This document shows, in pieces, positions 50,564 to 59,782 of a stretch of 64,000 nt of DNA. The number at the start of each line of letters is the position of its first letter. Positions within the stretch are counted from its first letter, which is position 1. The stretch covers positions 1 to 64,000 of the forward strand of contig JAHFRU010000004.1 of NCBI GenBank assembly GCA_023266115.1. Direction: 5' to 3'. The translations under genes were made by a program, and so were the position numbers. The stretch is from Gammaproteobacteria bacterium. Its GTDB lineage: Bacteria > Pseudomonadota > Gammaproteobacteria > VBWC01. The notes beneath the pieces were generated by a model. It was not told the DNA's origin. It saw only the letters and a list, made by a program, of their open reading frames with translations, and did no database searches.

Positions 50564-50818
50564 TGCGAAGAAATCGCCTCCTGCACCTGCATTGCTTGCC
50601 CCTTATCCGCTACCCGGTCTGATCGCCAAGGTCACGCGCGCGTTCCCGCCACTACGCGCCGCCGCCCCTCGGGCCATAACCGCCAGGCGGCCAATTATAT
50701 CTTGCGGCGTTCCGGAAAACATGCTAAATCAATTTGTTAATGACAGTCTGATTCGATTGACGACGGACCGGCTGGCAGCACAGGAATCAGAATAACAATT
50801 AACAGCCTGGAGAGAGTT

Positions 50819-51166
50819 ATGGCTTTTGTCGATCTCGACGAAGTCAAACCCGGAATGGTTCTCAAGTCGGATGTCGCGACCTCCAAGGGCCATCTGCTGC
50901 TGATCGCCGGCACCGAGCTGTCCACCAAACACCTGCGTATCCTCAAGGGCCGGGACATCACCATCGTCGATATCATCGGTGCCGATGATCTCTACGATAC
51001 GGAAGACACCACCGTTGCACAGATTCTGCCGATAGAGGCAACCGCGCCTATCACCGAGCTGTTCGCCAATACCGACACTGCCCATCCATTCATGAAGGAG
51101 CTGATGCGTCTGTGCAAAAAACGCGCACAGGAAAACCAGCCGAGACACGGCAACCATGGCGGTTAG
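50819..51166 (+). CDS. Small protein paired with HDOD gene
   Basis: This is a 115-residue soluble protein with a strong GGAGAGAG ribosome site. It starts MAFVDLDEVKPGMVLKSDVA and continues with GHLLLIAGTELSTKHLRILK, a beta-rich pattern like the small domain often found N-terminal to HD-type signalling proteins. The C-terminal part is Thr/Ala-rich then helical and basic. It overlaps the HDOD gene by 11 nt, so the two are probably made together and may form one functional unit. Function is unknown. Confidence 0.85.
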   Translation: MAFVDLDEVKPGMVLKSDVATSKGHLLLIAGTELSTKHLRILKGRDITIVDIIGADDLYDTEDTTVAQILPIEATAPITELFANTDTAHPFMKELMRLCKKRAQENQPRHGNHGG

Positions 51167-52025
51167 CCCACGCGAACTGGTGACCGGCAGCGTCGATATC
51201 GCATCGCTGCCCGATATCTTTTTCAAGGTCAACGAAATGGTCGAAGACCCGTATTGTTCGGCCTCGGATATAGGCGATGTAATTAAGAGTGACGCGCCAT
51301 TCACCGCCCGTCTGCTGAAACTGGTCAACAGCCCGTTCTTCGGTTTTCCGTCGCGCATCGATACCGTGTCGCGCGCCATCACCGTGATAGGCACGCGCGA
51401 ACTGCGCGATCTGATTCTCGCCACGTCCGTCGTCAAGAATTTCACCGGCATACCGGCCGATCTGGTCACGATGGACCAGTTCTGGCGTCACAGCATCTAC
51501 TGCGGACTGCTGGCCCGCATCATCGCGACGCATTGTCGCGAAGTAAACCTGGAACGTTTCTTTGTGGCCGGGCTGCTGCACGACATCGGCTCACTGCTGA
51601 TCTATCGAAAGCTGCCGGAACTGGCCCGCGAGACCCTGAACCGCGCCAACTACAACGGCCAAGTACTGCATCAGGCGGAACGCGAGGTGCTCGGGTTCGA
51701 TCACGCCGATGTCGGCGGTGAACTGTTGCGCACATGGCGGTTGCCGGAAAGCCTGATCGAGGGCATCGCGTTTCATCATGCGCCGGAACGCGCCACGCAT
51801 CATCCGCGCGAGGCGGCGATTACGCATCTGGCGAATATTATCGTCACGGCGATCGAACTCGGCCACCACGGTCCGGTGCCGCCGCTCGAGCAACGCGCGT
51901 GGGATCTGCTCGGCCTGCCGGTCGATTTTCTGGAACCGACGATCACCGAGGCGGATGCCAAATTTGCCGACGCGTTCAAGATGATCTATCTCGAGAACAC
52001 CAGCAAAAAGCAGCACGCCGGCTGA
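51156..52025 (+). CDS. HDOD-domain signalling protein
   Basis: This 289-residue protein is mostly a single HDOD domain: SLPDIFFKVNEMVEDPYCSA, SDAPFTARLLKLVNSPFFGF, SRAITVIGTRELRDLIL and FVAGLLHDIGSLLIYRKLP. The HD pair of the last motif is kept, unlike many degenerate HDOD domains. Such proteins are linked to signalling and motility control but usually lack shown enzyme activity. It is cotranscribed with the preceding 115-residue protein and convergent with dnaE2, 9 bp away. Confidence 0.9.
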   Translation: MAVSPRELVTGSVDIASLPDIFFKVNEMVEDPYCSASDIGDVIKSDAPFTARLLKLVNSPFFGFPSRIDTVSRAITVIGTRELRDLILATSVVKNFTGIPADLVTMDQFWRHSIYCGLLARIIATHCREVNLERFFVAGLLHDIGSLLIYRKLPELARETLNRANYNGQVLHQAEREVLGFDHADVGGELLRTWRLPESLIEGIAFHHAPERATHHPREAAITHLANIIVTAIELGHHGPVPPLEQRAWDLLGLPVDFLEPTITEADAKFADAFKMIYLENTSKKQHAG

Positions 52026-52034
52026 CTCGCTGCA

Positions 52035-55000
52035 TCAGTGAAAATCCCGCGAGGCGGTCACCAGCCTGCCGAGCAGATGGCTGTGGTCATGCAAATGATG
52101 CGCGATGATGTGGATCACCTCACCCTCGCGCTGTAATTCGCCACTCACGGCCAACAGCCGCGCCTGCAATAGCTCGCGGCGCTGCTGCTCGGCGAGCGCG
52201 CGCCAGACAATGATATTGGCTACCCCGGTCTCATCCTCGAGCGTCACGAAGATCACGCCCGACGCTGATCCGGGACGCTGACGGCAGATCACCAGACCCG
52301 CAATCTGCACCGCACTACCATGCCGCAATGTCCGCAGTTCCCTGCTGCATCGATAATCTTTCAGGCGATCGCGCAATAATGCCAATGGATGCCGCCCCAG
52401 CGTCAGCCCGACACTGGCGTAATCCTCCACCAGTTCCTCGCCTTCACTCTGACGCGCAAATTCAATAACGGATTCGCGCACTGCCTGCGCCGGCACCAGC
52501 GGCAACGTCGCTTCGACACCGGCCACCTGCCAGCGCGCCGCGCGGCGATGCCCGACGATATCACTCAGGGCATTGGCCGCGACCAGCGCCGCGAGATCCT
52601 TGCGGTTAAGGGCGGCACGTTGTGCAAGGTCATGCGTGTTCACGAAGGGCTGTTGGCAGCGCGCCGCCACAATGCGCGCCGCGGCCGCCACTGACAAGCC
52701 GTTGACGAGACGCAGGCCGAGACGCAATGCTGGTTCATGGTCAGAACGCTGCTCCAGCGTGCAGTCGTAGTCACTCACACACACATTTACCGCGCGCACC
52801 TCGACACCGTGGCGACGCGCATCCTGCACCAGTTGCGCCGGCGCATAAAAGCCCATCGGCTGACTGTTCAGCAGCGCACAGGCGAACGCGGCCGGCTCAT
52901 GGCACTTGAGCCATGCCGATATGTAGGCAAGCAGCGCAAAGCTGGCGGCATGCGATTCGGGAAACCCATATTCGCCGAAACCCTTGATCTGGTCGAATAC
53001 CCGGCGCGCGAACTGCTCGTCATAACCGCGCTCGCGCATGCCGTCGATCAAGCGGCGCTCAAACGGCTCCAGTCCGCCCTTGCGTTTCCACGCCGCCATC
53101 GCGCGACGCAACGCATCGGCCTCGCCGGCGGAAAAACCGGCGGCGACCATCGCCAGCTTGATGACCTGCTCCTGGAAGATCGGCACACCCAGCGTGCGTT
53201 CCAACACGCCGCGCACCTGTTCGCTCGGGTAAGTGACCGGCTCCAGCCCCTGCCGCCGCCGCAGATACGGATGCACCATATTGCCCTGGATCGGACCGGG
53301 CCGGACGATCGCGACCTCAATCACCAGATCATAAAACGTCGCCGGCCTCAGCCGCGGCAACATCGCCATCTGCGCACGCGACTCGATCTGGAACACGCCG
53401 ACTGTGTCGGCGTGTTGAATCATTTGATAGGTCGCCGCATCCCCGGCCGGCACAGCGGCGAGCCGCAGGGATTGTCCGCGGAAATCGTTGACCAGTGCCA
53501 GCGCGCGGCGGATCGCCGTCAACATGCCCAGGCCCAGCACATCCACCTTCAGCAGGCCCAGCGCCTCGAGATCGTCCTTGTCCCACTGAATCACCGTGCG
53601 CTCAGGCATCGCCGCATTCTCGACCGGCACCAGCCGGTGCAATGCATCGCGCGCGATGACAAAACCGCCGACGTGTTGCGACAGATGCCGCGGGAACCCG
53701 GTCAGCACCTCCACCAGCGTCCGCCAGCGCCGCATCACCGCACTGTCCGGATCGAACCCTGCCTCGCGCAGGCGCTCCGCCAGCACGCGCTGGCCATCCC
53801 ACCAGGCGCGGCTCCTGGCCAGCCGGTCGACCTGCGCCGCGGACATACCCAGAGCCTTGCCGACATCGCGCGCCGCGCTGCGGTAACGGTAAGTGATGAC
53901 CGTCGCCGCGAGCGCGGCGCGATCGCGGCCGTATTTCTGATAAATGTACTGAATAACTTCCTCGCGCCGCTCATGCTCGAAATCGACATCGATATCCGGT
54001 GGCTCGCCGCGCTCTTTCAAAATGAATCGCTCGAACAACATCTCCATGCGCGCCGGATCGACGGCGGTAATGCCGAGGCAATAGCAGACCGCCGAGTTCG
54101 CCGCCGAACCACGGCCCTGACACAAAATATCCTGGCTGCGCGCAAACCGGACGATGTCATGCACCGTCAGAAAGTACGCCTCATAGCGCAGCTCGGAAAT
54201 CAGCACGAGTTCATGCTCAATCAGCCGCTGCACCTTTTCCGGTGCGCCGTCCGGCCAGCGGTCGAGCATGCCGGCCTCGGTCAGTTGGCGCAGATAGCCG
54301 GCCGGCGTCTCGCCCGGCGGCACCAGTTCTTCAGGGTACTCATAGCGGAGCTCATCGAGTGAAAACGTGCATTGCGTGGCGATGCGGACCGTTTCGGCGA
54401 GAGGCGCCGGCGCGTAGATCCGCGCGAGTTTCTCACGCGCGCGTAAATGCCGCTCCCCACTGGCATGCAACGCCGCACCGGACGCGGCGACAGTCGTGCC
54501 GAGACCAATAGCCGTCAACACATCCTGCAACGCGCGGCGCTGGCGCACGTGCATATGCACATCACCGGCGGCCGCGGCAGGCAGGCGGTAACGCGCGGCG
54601 AGTTGTTCAATATGGATGCGCTTGACGTCATCATCCGGGCCGCGCAGCAGTTCCAGCATGAACCATGCCCGCACAAAGGTAGCGGCGAACCACGCAAGAT
54701 GTTCTTTACTGACAGTGTCCGGGTCCAGCAGCAGCGCCAGACAATCCGGTACGCCACCGGCGAGATCCGCGCGGCAGAGCTGATACTTGCCCTTACGGGC
54801 GGCGCGTCGCGCCTGCGTGATCACAGCCGACAGATTGCCATAGCCGTGACGGTTGGTGGCGAGCAACACAACCCGGGGCCCGTCGATCAGCTGGAATTCG
54901 CTGCCTATGATCAGCTTCAGTCCGGCCTGTTTTGCCGCGACATGGGCGCGCACGACACCGGCCAGCGAGCATTCGTCGGTGATCGCCAGCGCTGTGTAAC

Positions 55001-55100
55001 CGAGTTCCGCCGCGCACACGACCAGTTCTTCCGCATGCGATGCGCCGCGCTGGAACGTGAAATTGCTGACACAATGCAGTTCAGCGTACTCCGGCAACAT
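52035..55100 (-). CDS. dnaE2: Error-prone DNA polymerase DnaE2 (ImuC)
   Basis: DnaE2 is the C-family polymerase of the SOS mutasome, extending from lesions with ImuA and ImuB. The 1021-residue product has an N-terminal PHP domain (YAELHCVSNFTFQRGASHAE), the polymerase active-site acidic motif PPDIDVDFEHERREEV, FPESHAASFALLAY and a C-terminal OB fold with AVQIAGLVICRQRPG. ATG 55100, 7 bp after the imuB stop, matches the family start. A longer upstream frame overlaps imuB. It is the last gene of the lexA operon. Confidence 0.96.
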   Translation of the reverse strand: MLPEYAELHCVSNFTFQRGASHAEELVVCAAELGYTALAITDECSLAGVVRAHVAAKQAGLKLIIGSEFQLIDGPRVVLLATNRHGYGNLSAVITQARRAARKGKYQLCRADLAGGVPDCLALLLDPDTVSKEHLAWFAATFVRAWFMLELLRGPDDDVKRIHIEQLAARYRLPAAAAGDVHMHVRQRRALQDVLTAIGLGTTVAASGAALHASGERHLRAREKLARIYAPAPLAETVRIATQCTFSLDELRYEYPEELVPPGETPAGYLRQLTEAGMLDRWPDGAPEKVQRLIEHELVLISELRYEAYFLTVHDIVRFARSQDILCQGRGSAANSAVCYCLGITAVDPARMEMLFERFILKERGEPPDIDVDFEHERREEVIQYIYQKYGRDRAALAATVITYRYRSAARDVGKALGMSAAQVDRLARSRAWWDGQRVLAERLREAGFDPDSAVMRRWRTLVEVLTGFPRHLSQHVGGFVIARDALHRLVPVENAAMPERTVIQWDKDDLEALGLLKVDVLGLGMLTAIRRALALVNDFRGQSLRLAAVPAGDAATYQMIQHADTVGVFQIESRAQMAMLPRLRPATFYDLVIEVAIVRPGPIQGNMVHPYLRRRQGLEPVTYPSEQVRGVLERTLGVPIFQEQVIKLAMVAAGFSAGEADALRRAMAAWKRKGGLEPFERRLIDGMRERGYDEQFARRVFDQIKGFGEYGFPESHAASFALLAYISAWLKCHEPAAFACALLNSQPMGFYAPAQLVQDARRHGVEVRAVNVCVSDYDCTLEQRSDHEPALRLGLRLVNGLSVAAAARIVAARCQQPFVNTHDLAQRAALNRKDLAALVAANALSDIVGHRRAARWQVAGVEATLPLVPAQAVRESVIEFARQSEGEELVEDYASVGLTLGRHPLALLRDRLKDYRCSRELRTLRHGSAVQIAGLVICRQRPGSASGVIFVTLEDETGVANIIVWRALAEQQRRELLQARLLAVSGELQREGEVIHIIAHHLHDHSHLLGRLVTASRDFH

Positions 55101-55107
55101 GACCGCT

Positions 55108-56568
55108 TCAGCCGAAAATACCGTGCAGAAACCAGCGCCGTTGCCCGGTCGCGTCCGGACATCTCTCACGGAATAGCCACACGCGGATGCCGTCGTCGTG
55201 CCGCGCGGCAAAGTAATCACGCATTACGTCGCCACCATCCCACCAGCCGCTTTCGATACGCTCGGGTCCGCGCTGCAGCGTCAGTGCGCCGTGATGGCCC
55301 GGTAGTAACGGCCGTTGGTCACGCTGCCTTAACAACAGCGGCTCAACCAGCAACCACAATGGCCGGGCCGCATCGCTCATTCCCGGCCCGTCTTCACCCG
55401 GCGCACAGTAATGCCATGCGCGTTCAGGCCGGTGATCGGCAACCAGCTGCAGACCCGTCACGGCATTGTCACCCAACCGCGCGCGCAGCTGCTCGACCAG
55501 CGCCGTCCAGTGATCGCTGCCACGTGTTTCCGCCGTATCAAACAGCGTCGTCGCAGTAGCGGCCAACGGCCGAATATCGCGCGCGACCAGTGCCACCTCA
55601 TGCACGCCATCCGGCAACGGTGTCTGCTCCAGCTTCGTGCGCACCAGACGCAGCAGATGCGCGGCATCGCGGCTGGCGCTGACCAGGCCGATGCTCACCG
55701 TTGTCGGCACCTGCCCCGGATGATAGAGCTGCAGCACAAATCCCGGCACGCCGGCCTCACGCGCCTGCAGAAACCCGGCGAGCTCCAGCACCAGCCGGTG
55801 TATGGCAAACAGCAACATCGCACAATCATCGACGGCGGCAGGCAACGGCAGGCGGCTGGTGAAATACGGCGGCAGCACAAACAGCGGCCGCGGATCGGGG
55901 GCGTCGCCGAGCGCACGGTCGAGCATGTTGATAAACGTTGCACCGCAACGGCGTGCCAGAGCGTCGCGCGGCAGTCGCAGGCAATCGCCAACCGTACGCA
56001 ATCCGACACCCTGCAACACGGCCATCACGTCGCTCTTCAGTGCCATACCACGCAATGGCACGCGCGCCAGCGCGGCGCGCAATTGTTCGCGGTCGGTTGC
56101 CGGTTCGGCGATGTTCGCGCGCGCCAGCCACCATGCGCCGAGCGGCGTCGGCGCGATACCGGTCTGCACGTGATAGCCGAGCGCCGTGATGCCGGCATCA
56201 ATCGTCTGTCGCAGCGGCGGCAGGCCACCGAACAAACGCAATGACGCACCGATCTCAAGCAACACGGCATCAGGAGACAACAGACTGACAGTGGAGGTGA
56301 ACTGTCCGCACCACGCGGCGATGCTGGAAACCGCGGCTTGTTCGGCCGCTGCATCACGCGTCAGGACATGGAGATCATCGACAAGGGTTTGGGCAGCGGA
56401 GAGGCGCATTTCGGCGTGAATGCCGCGCACGAGGGCGGCAGCATTTGGGACCAACACCTGGAGGCGCGTCTCCGGCCCAAAAACAATAACCCGCGGCACG
56501 GGAGAGCAATCGCCGCGGGCCAGTACATCAAGGGAGAGTGATCGAAAATATAGACACAACCATAACAT
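55108..56568 (-). CDS. imuB: ImuB, catalytically dead Y-family polymerase homologue
   Basis: ImuB is the scaffold of the ImuABC mutasome and binds the beta clamp. The 486-residue protein starts MLWLCLYFRSLSLDVLARG and has the Y-family palm, finger and little-finger layout (SLLSPDAVLLEIGASLRLFGG, TPLGAWWLARAN, GLRTVGDCLRLPRDALARR). Typical ImuB C-terminal sequences follow (IRVWLFRERCPD, RRWFLHGIFG). Family members lack most catalytic acidic residues. ATG 56568 is chosen by family start. ATG 56616 would add 16 residues. It is preceded by imuA and followed by dnaE2. Confidence 0.93.
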   Translation of the reverse strand: MLWLCLYFRSLSLDVLARGDCSPVPRVIVFGPETRLQVLVPNAAALVRGIHAEMRLSAAQTLVDDLHVLTRDAAAEQAAVSSIAAWCGQFTSTVSLLSPDAVLLEIGASLRLFGGLPPLRQTIDAGITALGYHVQTGIAPTPLGAWWLARANIAEPATDREQLRAALARVPLRGMALKSDVMAVLQGVGLRTVGDCLRLPRDALARRCGATFINMLDRALGDAPDPRPLFVLPPYFTSRLPLPAAVDDCAMLLFAIHRLVLELAGFLQAREAGVPGFVLQLYHPGQVPTTVSIGLVSASRDAAHLLRLVRTKLEQTPLPDGVHEVALVARDIRPLAATATTLFDTAETRGSDHWTALVEQLRARLGDNAVTGLQLVADHRPERAWHYCAPGEDGPGMSDAARPLWLLVEPLLLRQRDQRPLLPGHHGALTLQRGPERIESGWWDGGDVMRDYFAARHDDGIRVWLFRERCPDATGQRRWFLHGIFG

Positions 56569-56653
56569 ATTGGTTCCCGCCAGCAACTGAATTCCCTCTG
56601 CGCGGCAATCCCCCATGAAATTATTACAGTTTTCCTGTTCAACCCGTACGCCG

Positions 56654-57253
56654 CTACAGATTCAGCACGACCGGCCCGGCCGCCCAGCCACCGCGCCGCT
56701 TCAGGATATGCACCTCAATTCCGCCGGGTAGCGGCTCGAGTTGCAAGCGCAGCGCTACCGGCGCCGGCTCCATATCCTGTTCCCGGCGGAACAACACACC
56801 CCAGGACTGCCCCGCCTCGGCCGCCAGCTGTAACCGCCGCCACATCTGCCGGTCACCACCGACGGGCCAGGCCAATACAGCGGCACAGGTACCGGATCGC
56901 AACGCCTGCTCGATCGCCCAGAAGCCGTCGGTCGTCGCGCGCGGCCGCACGATCAGCGTCCGCGACAGATCGACACCGCAGGCCGCCAGCGCCGGTGCAT
57001 ACGGGATATAGGGTGGCGCGATCCATGCGGTCCAACGTTTCTTGCGGCTCAATCGCGCCAGCGCCGGCATGATCAACTGCAGTTCGCCGATGCCGGGGAA
57101 TGGCAGCAATATCTCGGTCAGTGCGCCGACCGGCCAGCCGCCGCCCGGCAGTTTTTCATCCAGCGCGGCGAAACCGGTCGGAATACCGGCCGTGGCGGGG
57201 AGGCGATCCCCCCGCCAGATGTCGGCACGTTCCAGCAGGCTGTCGAGACTCAT
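56654..57253 (-). CDS. imuA: ImuA, SulA/RecA-like mutasome protein
   Basis: This 199-residue protein of the ImuA family is distantly RecA/SulA-like and part of the damage-induced mutagenesis cassette. It opens [22 protein letters not shown], then [20 protein letters not shown] and [25 protein letters not shown]. It overlaps lexA by 4 nt, so it is the second gene of the SOS operon. An 85-bp gap separates it from imuB. Confidence 0.9.
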   Translation of the reverse strand: MSLDSLLERADIWRGDRLPATAGIPTGFAALDEKLPGGGWPVGALTEILLPFPGIGELQLIMPALARLSRKKRWTAWIAPPYIPYAPALAACGVDLSRTLIVRPRATTDGFWAIEQALRSGTCAAVLAWPVGGDRQMWRRLQLAAEAGQSWGVLFRREQDMEPAPVALRLQLEPLPGGIEVHILKRRGGWAAGPVVLNL

Positions 57254-57852
57254 AAGGGTTGGCCGCGGCGGATGACGCCGACACCGCAGCCCTCGATCAC
57301 GAGCGGCTGGCGGCGGATATCGATTTTGATCGGTTCAAACTCGTCGTTTTCCGGCAGCAGCTGGACCTGATAACCGCGTTGCCGGAAGCGCTTGACCGTG
57401 ACCTCGTCATCCAACCGCGCTACGACGATCTCGCCGTTCTGCGCCTCGCGCGTGCGATGTACCACCAACAGGTCGCCGTCGAGTATGCCGGCGTCGCGCA
57501 TGCTCATGCCGCTCACCCGCAGCAGGTAATCGGCCCGCGGCCGGAACAGCCGGGCATCGAGCTGGTAATGCGCCTCGACATGCTCCTCGGCGAGTATCGG
57601 GCTGCCCGCCGCAACCCGGCCAATCACCGGCAGACCGGTCTCTTCCAGCACACGGATGCCGCGCGATGCACCGGGCACCATTTCGATGACGCCCTTGCGC
57701 GCCAGCGCCCGCAGGTGTTCCTCGGCGGCATTCGCCGAACGGAAGCCGAACGCGGCGGCGATCTCGGCACGTGTCGGCGGAAAGCCGGTGTCCGCGATCG
57801 CGGCGCGAATCAGCTTGAGTATTTCGGCCTGGCGTTGTGTCAGCTCGATCAT
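57250..57852 (-). CDS. lexA: SOS repressor LexA
   Basis: LexA represses SOS genes and cleaves itself when RecA filaments form. The 200-residue protein has a winged-helix N-terminus ([20 protein letters not shown], then [20 protein letters not shown]), the cleavage bond Ala82-Gly83 in RVAAGSP, catalytic Ser117 in [14 protein letters not shown] and Lys154 in [11 protein letters not shown] 57852 gives the standard start. The LexA box ends only 4 bp upstream, leaving no room for a ribosome site, so the mRNA may be leaderless. It heads lexA-imuA-imuB-dnaE2. Confidence 0.97.
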   Translation of the reverse strand: MIELTQRQAEILKLIRAAIADTGFPPTRAEIAAAFGFRSANAAEEHLRALARKGVIEMVPGASRGIRVLEETGLPVIGRVAAGSPILAEEHVEAHYQLDARLFRPRADYLLRVSGMSMRDAGILDGDLLVVHRTREAQNGEIVVARLDDEVTVKRFRQRGYQVQLLPENDEFEPIKIDIRRQPLVIEGCGVGVIRRGQPL

Positions 57853-57854
57853 GA

Positions 57855-57874
57855 TACTGTATATATATACAGTA
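57855..57874 (-). promoter_or_regulatory. LexA (SOS) box controlling lexA-imuA-imuB-dnaE2
   Basis: TACTGTATATATATACAGTA is a perfect 20-bp palindrome with the CTGT-N8-ACAG core of enterobacterial-type LexA boxes. It overlaps probable -10 sequences (TATATA, TATACA), and a TTGCCG lies about 18 bp before the first. It gives autorepression of lexA and SOS control of the mutasome genes. Confidence 0.95.
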
Positions 57875-58018
57875 TCCGGCGGCCCGTCGGCAAGTACCTC
57901 CTGATTAAAGCCCCTGCACTCCCTGTCGCTATCATGACGAGTGACAAAACACACGGAAGTGTCGACCACAGACACTGTTTCCCATCATTATTCAAACGGT
58001 AATCAGAGAAGTGGGCCT

Positions 58019-59365
58019 ATGAGCAATATCAAGCATTTAAAGACCCCCTCACAGAACTATATCGCGGCGTCTATCCACCGGAATTTCTATTTCAACGAGG
58101 ACCTGGGCGCGCCCACGCTGATCAAGGAATACGAGAAAATCGAACAGCTGCTGACGGAGTCAAAATTCGTCGCCTGCGTCACGATCCAGGTTCCCCAGCT
58201 GCACAAGATCGAATACGAGTACGGCAGCGGCATTTACAACGATCTGCTCGCCAAAACGACGGCCCTGGTCAAGGCGCTGAAGGAAAAGGAGTTTCGTGAA
58301 CAGGACATTTTCACCGTTGACCTGTTCGATGTCGACACGTTTATCATTTTTCTGTCCGCACCACGCAAACCCGAGACCCAGCTGCTGGACCATCTCGAAC
58401 CTATCGCGGAACGGGCGCGGATATATCTCGACCAGGCTGTCTTTCACATCTTCCATCCCTTCACCAAAGACTATGCGCGCCCCTCGGTCGGCTACGCCCT
58501 GGTGATCAAGAATCCGATGATCAACAACATACGCCTGATCATGCAGCTGGTCAGCAACGCCAAAAAAATGGGCGAATTCACAGCGACCAAGCACCATTAC
58601 CAGAGCAATTACAATCTGCAAAAAATCATCATCGAACAGAAAATTCAGACCGTTTTTCAGCCTATTATCGCGCTCGACACACTGGACATCATCGGCTACG
58701 AGGCGCTGTCACGCGGGCCGAAAGACACGGAGTTCACCAGCCCGCTGATGTTGTTTACCCTGGCCTCCGAATATGGCCTGTCGTTTGAACTCGACACACT
58801 GTGCCGCAAAAAGGCCTTCGAGCGGGCCCGCAACCTCGACAGCCACATCAAGATATTCATCAATACGCTGACGATGACCATACACGATCCGCAGTTCCGC
58901 GGCCTGTACCTCGAGGAGCTGATGCAGGATCTAAAAATCAAACCGGAGAACGTGGTTTTCGAGGTCAATGAAAAGCTGGCCATCGATAATTACGACGTAT
59001 TTCGTCGCGCGCTGAAAGATTATTCCGATATCGGCATCGTGCACGCCAGCGACGATATCGGTAGCGGGTTCTCGGACCTGGAACGCATCATGGAATTGCA
59101 GCCCGGTTATATGAAACTCGATATCGCGCTGATCCGCGACATCCACAAGAGTTACATCAAGCGCGAAATCGTCCGCTCGATGACCACCCTCGCCATCAGC
59201 ATCGGCTCTCATGTGATCGCCGAAGGCGTCGAAACGACGGAAGAATACCGGACCCTCAAGGAAATCGGCGTGCACTACGGCCAGGGATATTTGTTCGGCA
59301 GGCCTGCCGATGCATTGGAACCCGTCAATCCGGAATTTCTGGCGAGTATCGCTGCCGCGCCGTAA
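58019..59365 (+). CDS. EAL-domain c-di-GMP phosphodiesterase with degenerate N-terminal domain
   Basis: This is a 448-residue cytoplasmic protein with no membrane segment. Residues 30-195 resemble a degenerate GGDEF-like domain without a GGDEF motif. From about 205 a complete EAL domain follows: YEALSRG (Glu228), FINTLTM, VVFEVNEK, ASDDIGSGFSDL (DDFG-loop variant DDIG), YMKLD, VIAEGVET and YGQGYLFGRP. The metal and general-base residues of active EAL enzymes are kept, so hydrolysis of cyclic di-GMP is likely. ATG 58019 is preferred over 57941, which lies near the divergent lexA promoter. No partner is overlapping. Confidence 0.9.
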   Translation: MSNIKHLKTPSQNYIAASIHRNFYFNEDLGAPTLIKEYEKIEQLLTESKFVACVTIQVPQLHKIEYEYGSGIYNDLLAKTTALVKALKEKEFREQDIFTVDLFDVDTFIIFLSAPRKPETQLLDHLEPIAERARIYLDQAVFHIFHPFTKDYARPSVGYALVIKNPMINNIRLIMQLVSNAKKMGEFTATKHHYQSNYNLQKIIIEQKIQTVFQPIIALDTLDIIGYEALSRGPKDTEFTSPLMLFTLASEYGLSFELDTLCRKKAFERARNLDSHIKIFINTLTMTIHDPQFRGLYLEELMQDLKIKPENVVFEVNEKLAIDNYDVFRRALKDYSDIGIVHASDDIGSGFSDLERIMELQPGYMKLDIALIRDIHKSYIKREIVRSMTTLAISIGSHVIAEGVETTEEYRTLKEIGVHYGQGYLFGRPADALEPVNPEFLASIAAAP

Positions 59366-59736
59366 TCATGCTCGCCGACAGCACGCCCGTCGCGCTGTAA
59401 CATCAACGCAATCAGCGTTGCGACATCCTTGTCGTCCTCACAGACCAACACCCGCGGGACATGACCGATTTTCTGCGCCAACTTATCGATGCCGGAATCA
59501 ACGGCCGAGACGTACACCGGCCGGTCAAAATAAAAGGTCGTCGCGACATCTTCCTGCTGCGTCACCCTGGTTGACGCCTCATGAAACGCGACTAGCGAGT
59601 CCAGCACGGCGAGATTCGACTCGATTGCCACCTGAATAGCGGCAACACGCTCCTCCGCGGCCTCCGTGATGGCGACGAGCTGCCGCTTGTGGAGCAGTTC
59701 GGCGACTACGCTGTGCCCGGTGCCGCCCTGGATCAC
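59366..59736 (-). pseudogene. Collapsed CHASE-histidine kinase-receiver gene remnant
   Basis: The - strand frame reads three kinase pieces in the wrong proximity. First comes a CHASE-sensor start (LVAITEAAEERVAAIQVAIE, then SNLAVLDSLVAFHEAS and TRVTQQED). It is followed at once by the end of a HATPase_c domain (TTFYFDRPVYVS) and the first part of a receiver domain (PRVLVCEDDKDVATLIALML). The rest of CHASE, the His-phosphotransfer helices, most of HATPase and the receiver phosphorylation site are missing, and no leading membrane helix is present. The simplest reading is an in-frame internal deletion plus truncation at both ends. The open frame continues antisense into the EAL gene to 59275. 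Confidence 0.65.
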
Positions 59737-59782
59737 GGTTCGCAGACCGGCAACTGGCGAGCCGGCGGTTCCGCCGCCGCTG

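Noticed and set aside
52737-54362. 541-codon open frame on the + strand opposite dnaE2
   Set aside because: It is a shadow of dnaE2; its composition is His/Arg/Gln-rich without motifs.
59275-59365. Extension of the kinase remnant into the EAL gene
   Set aside because: This part is antisense to the end of the EAL domain. Although GAAAILAR looks receiver-like, the sequence after it does not continue the fold, so the remnant was ended at 59366.
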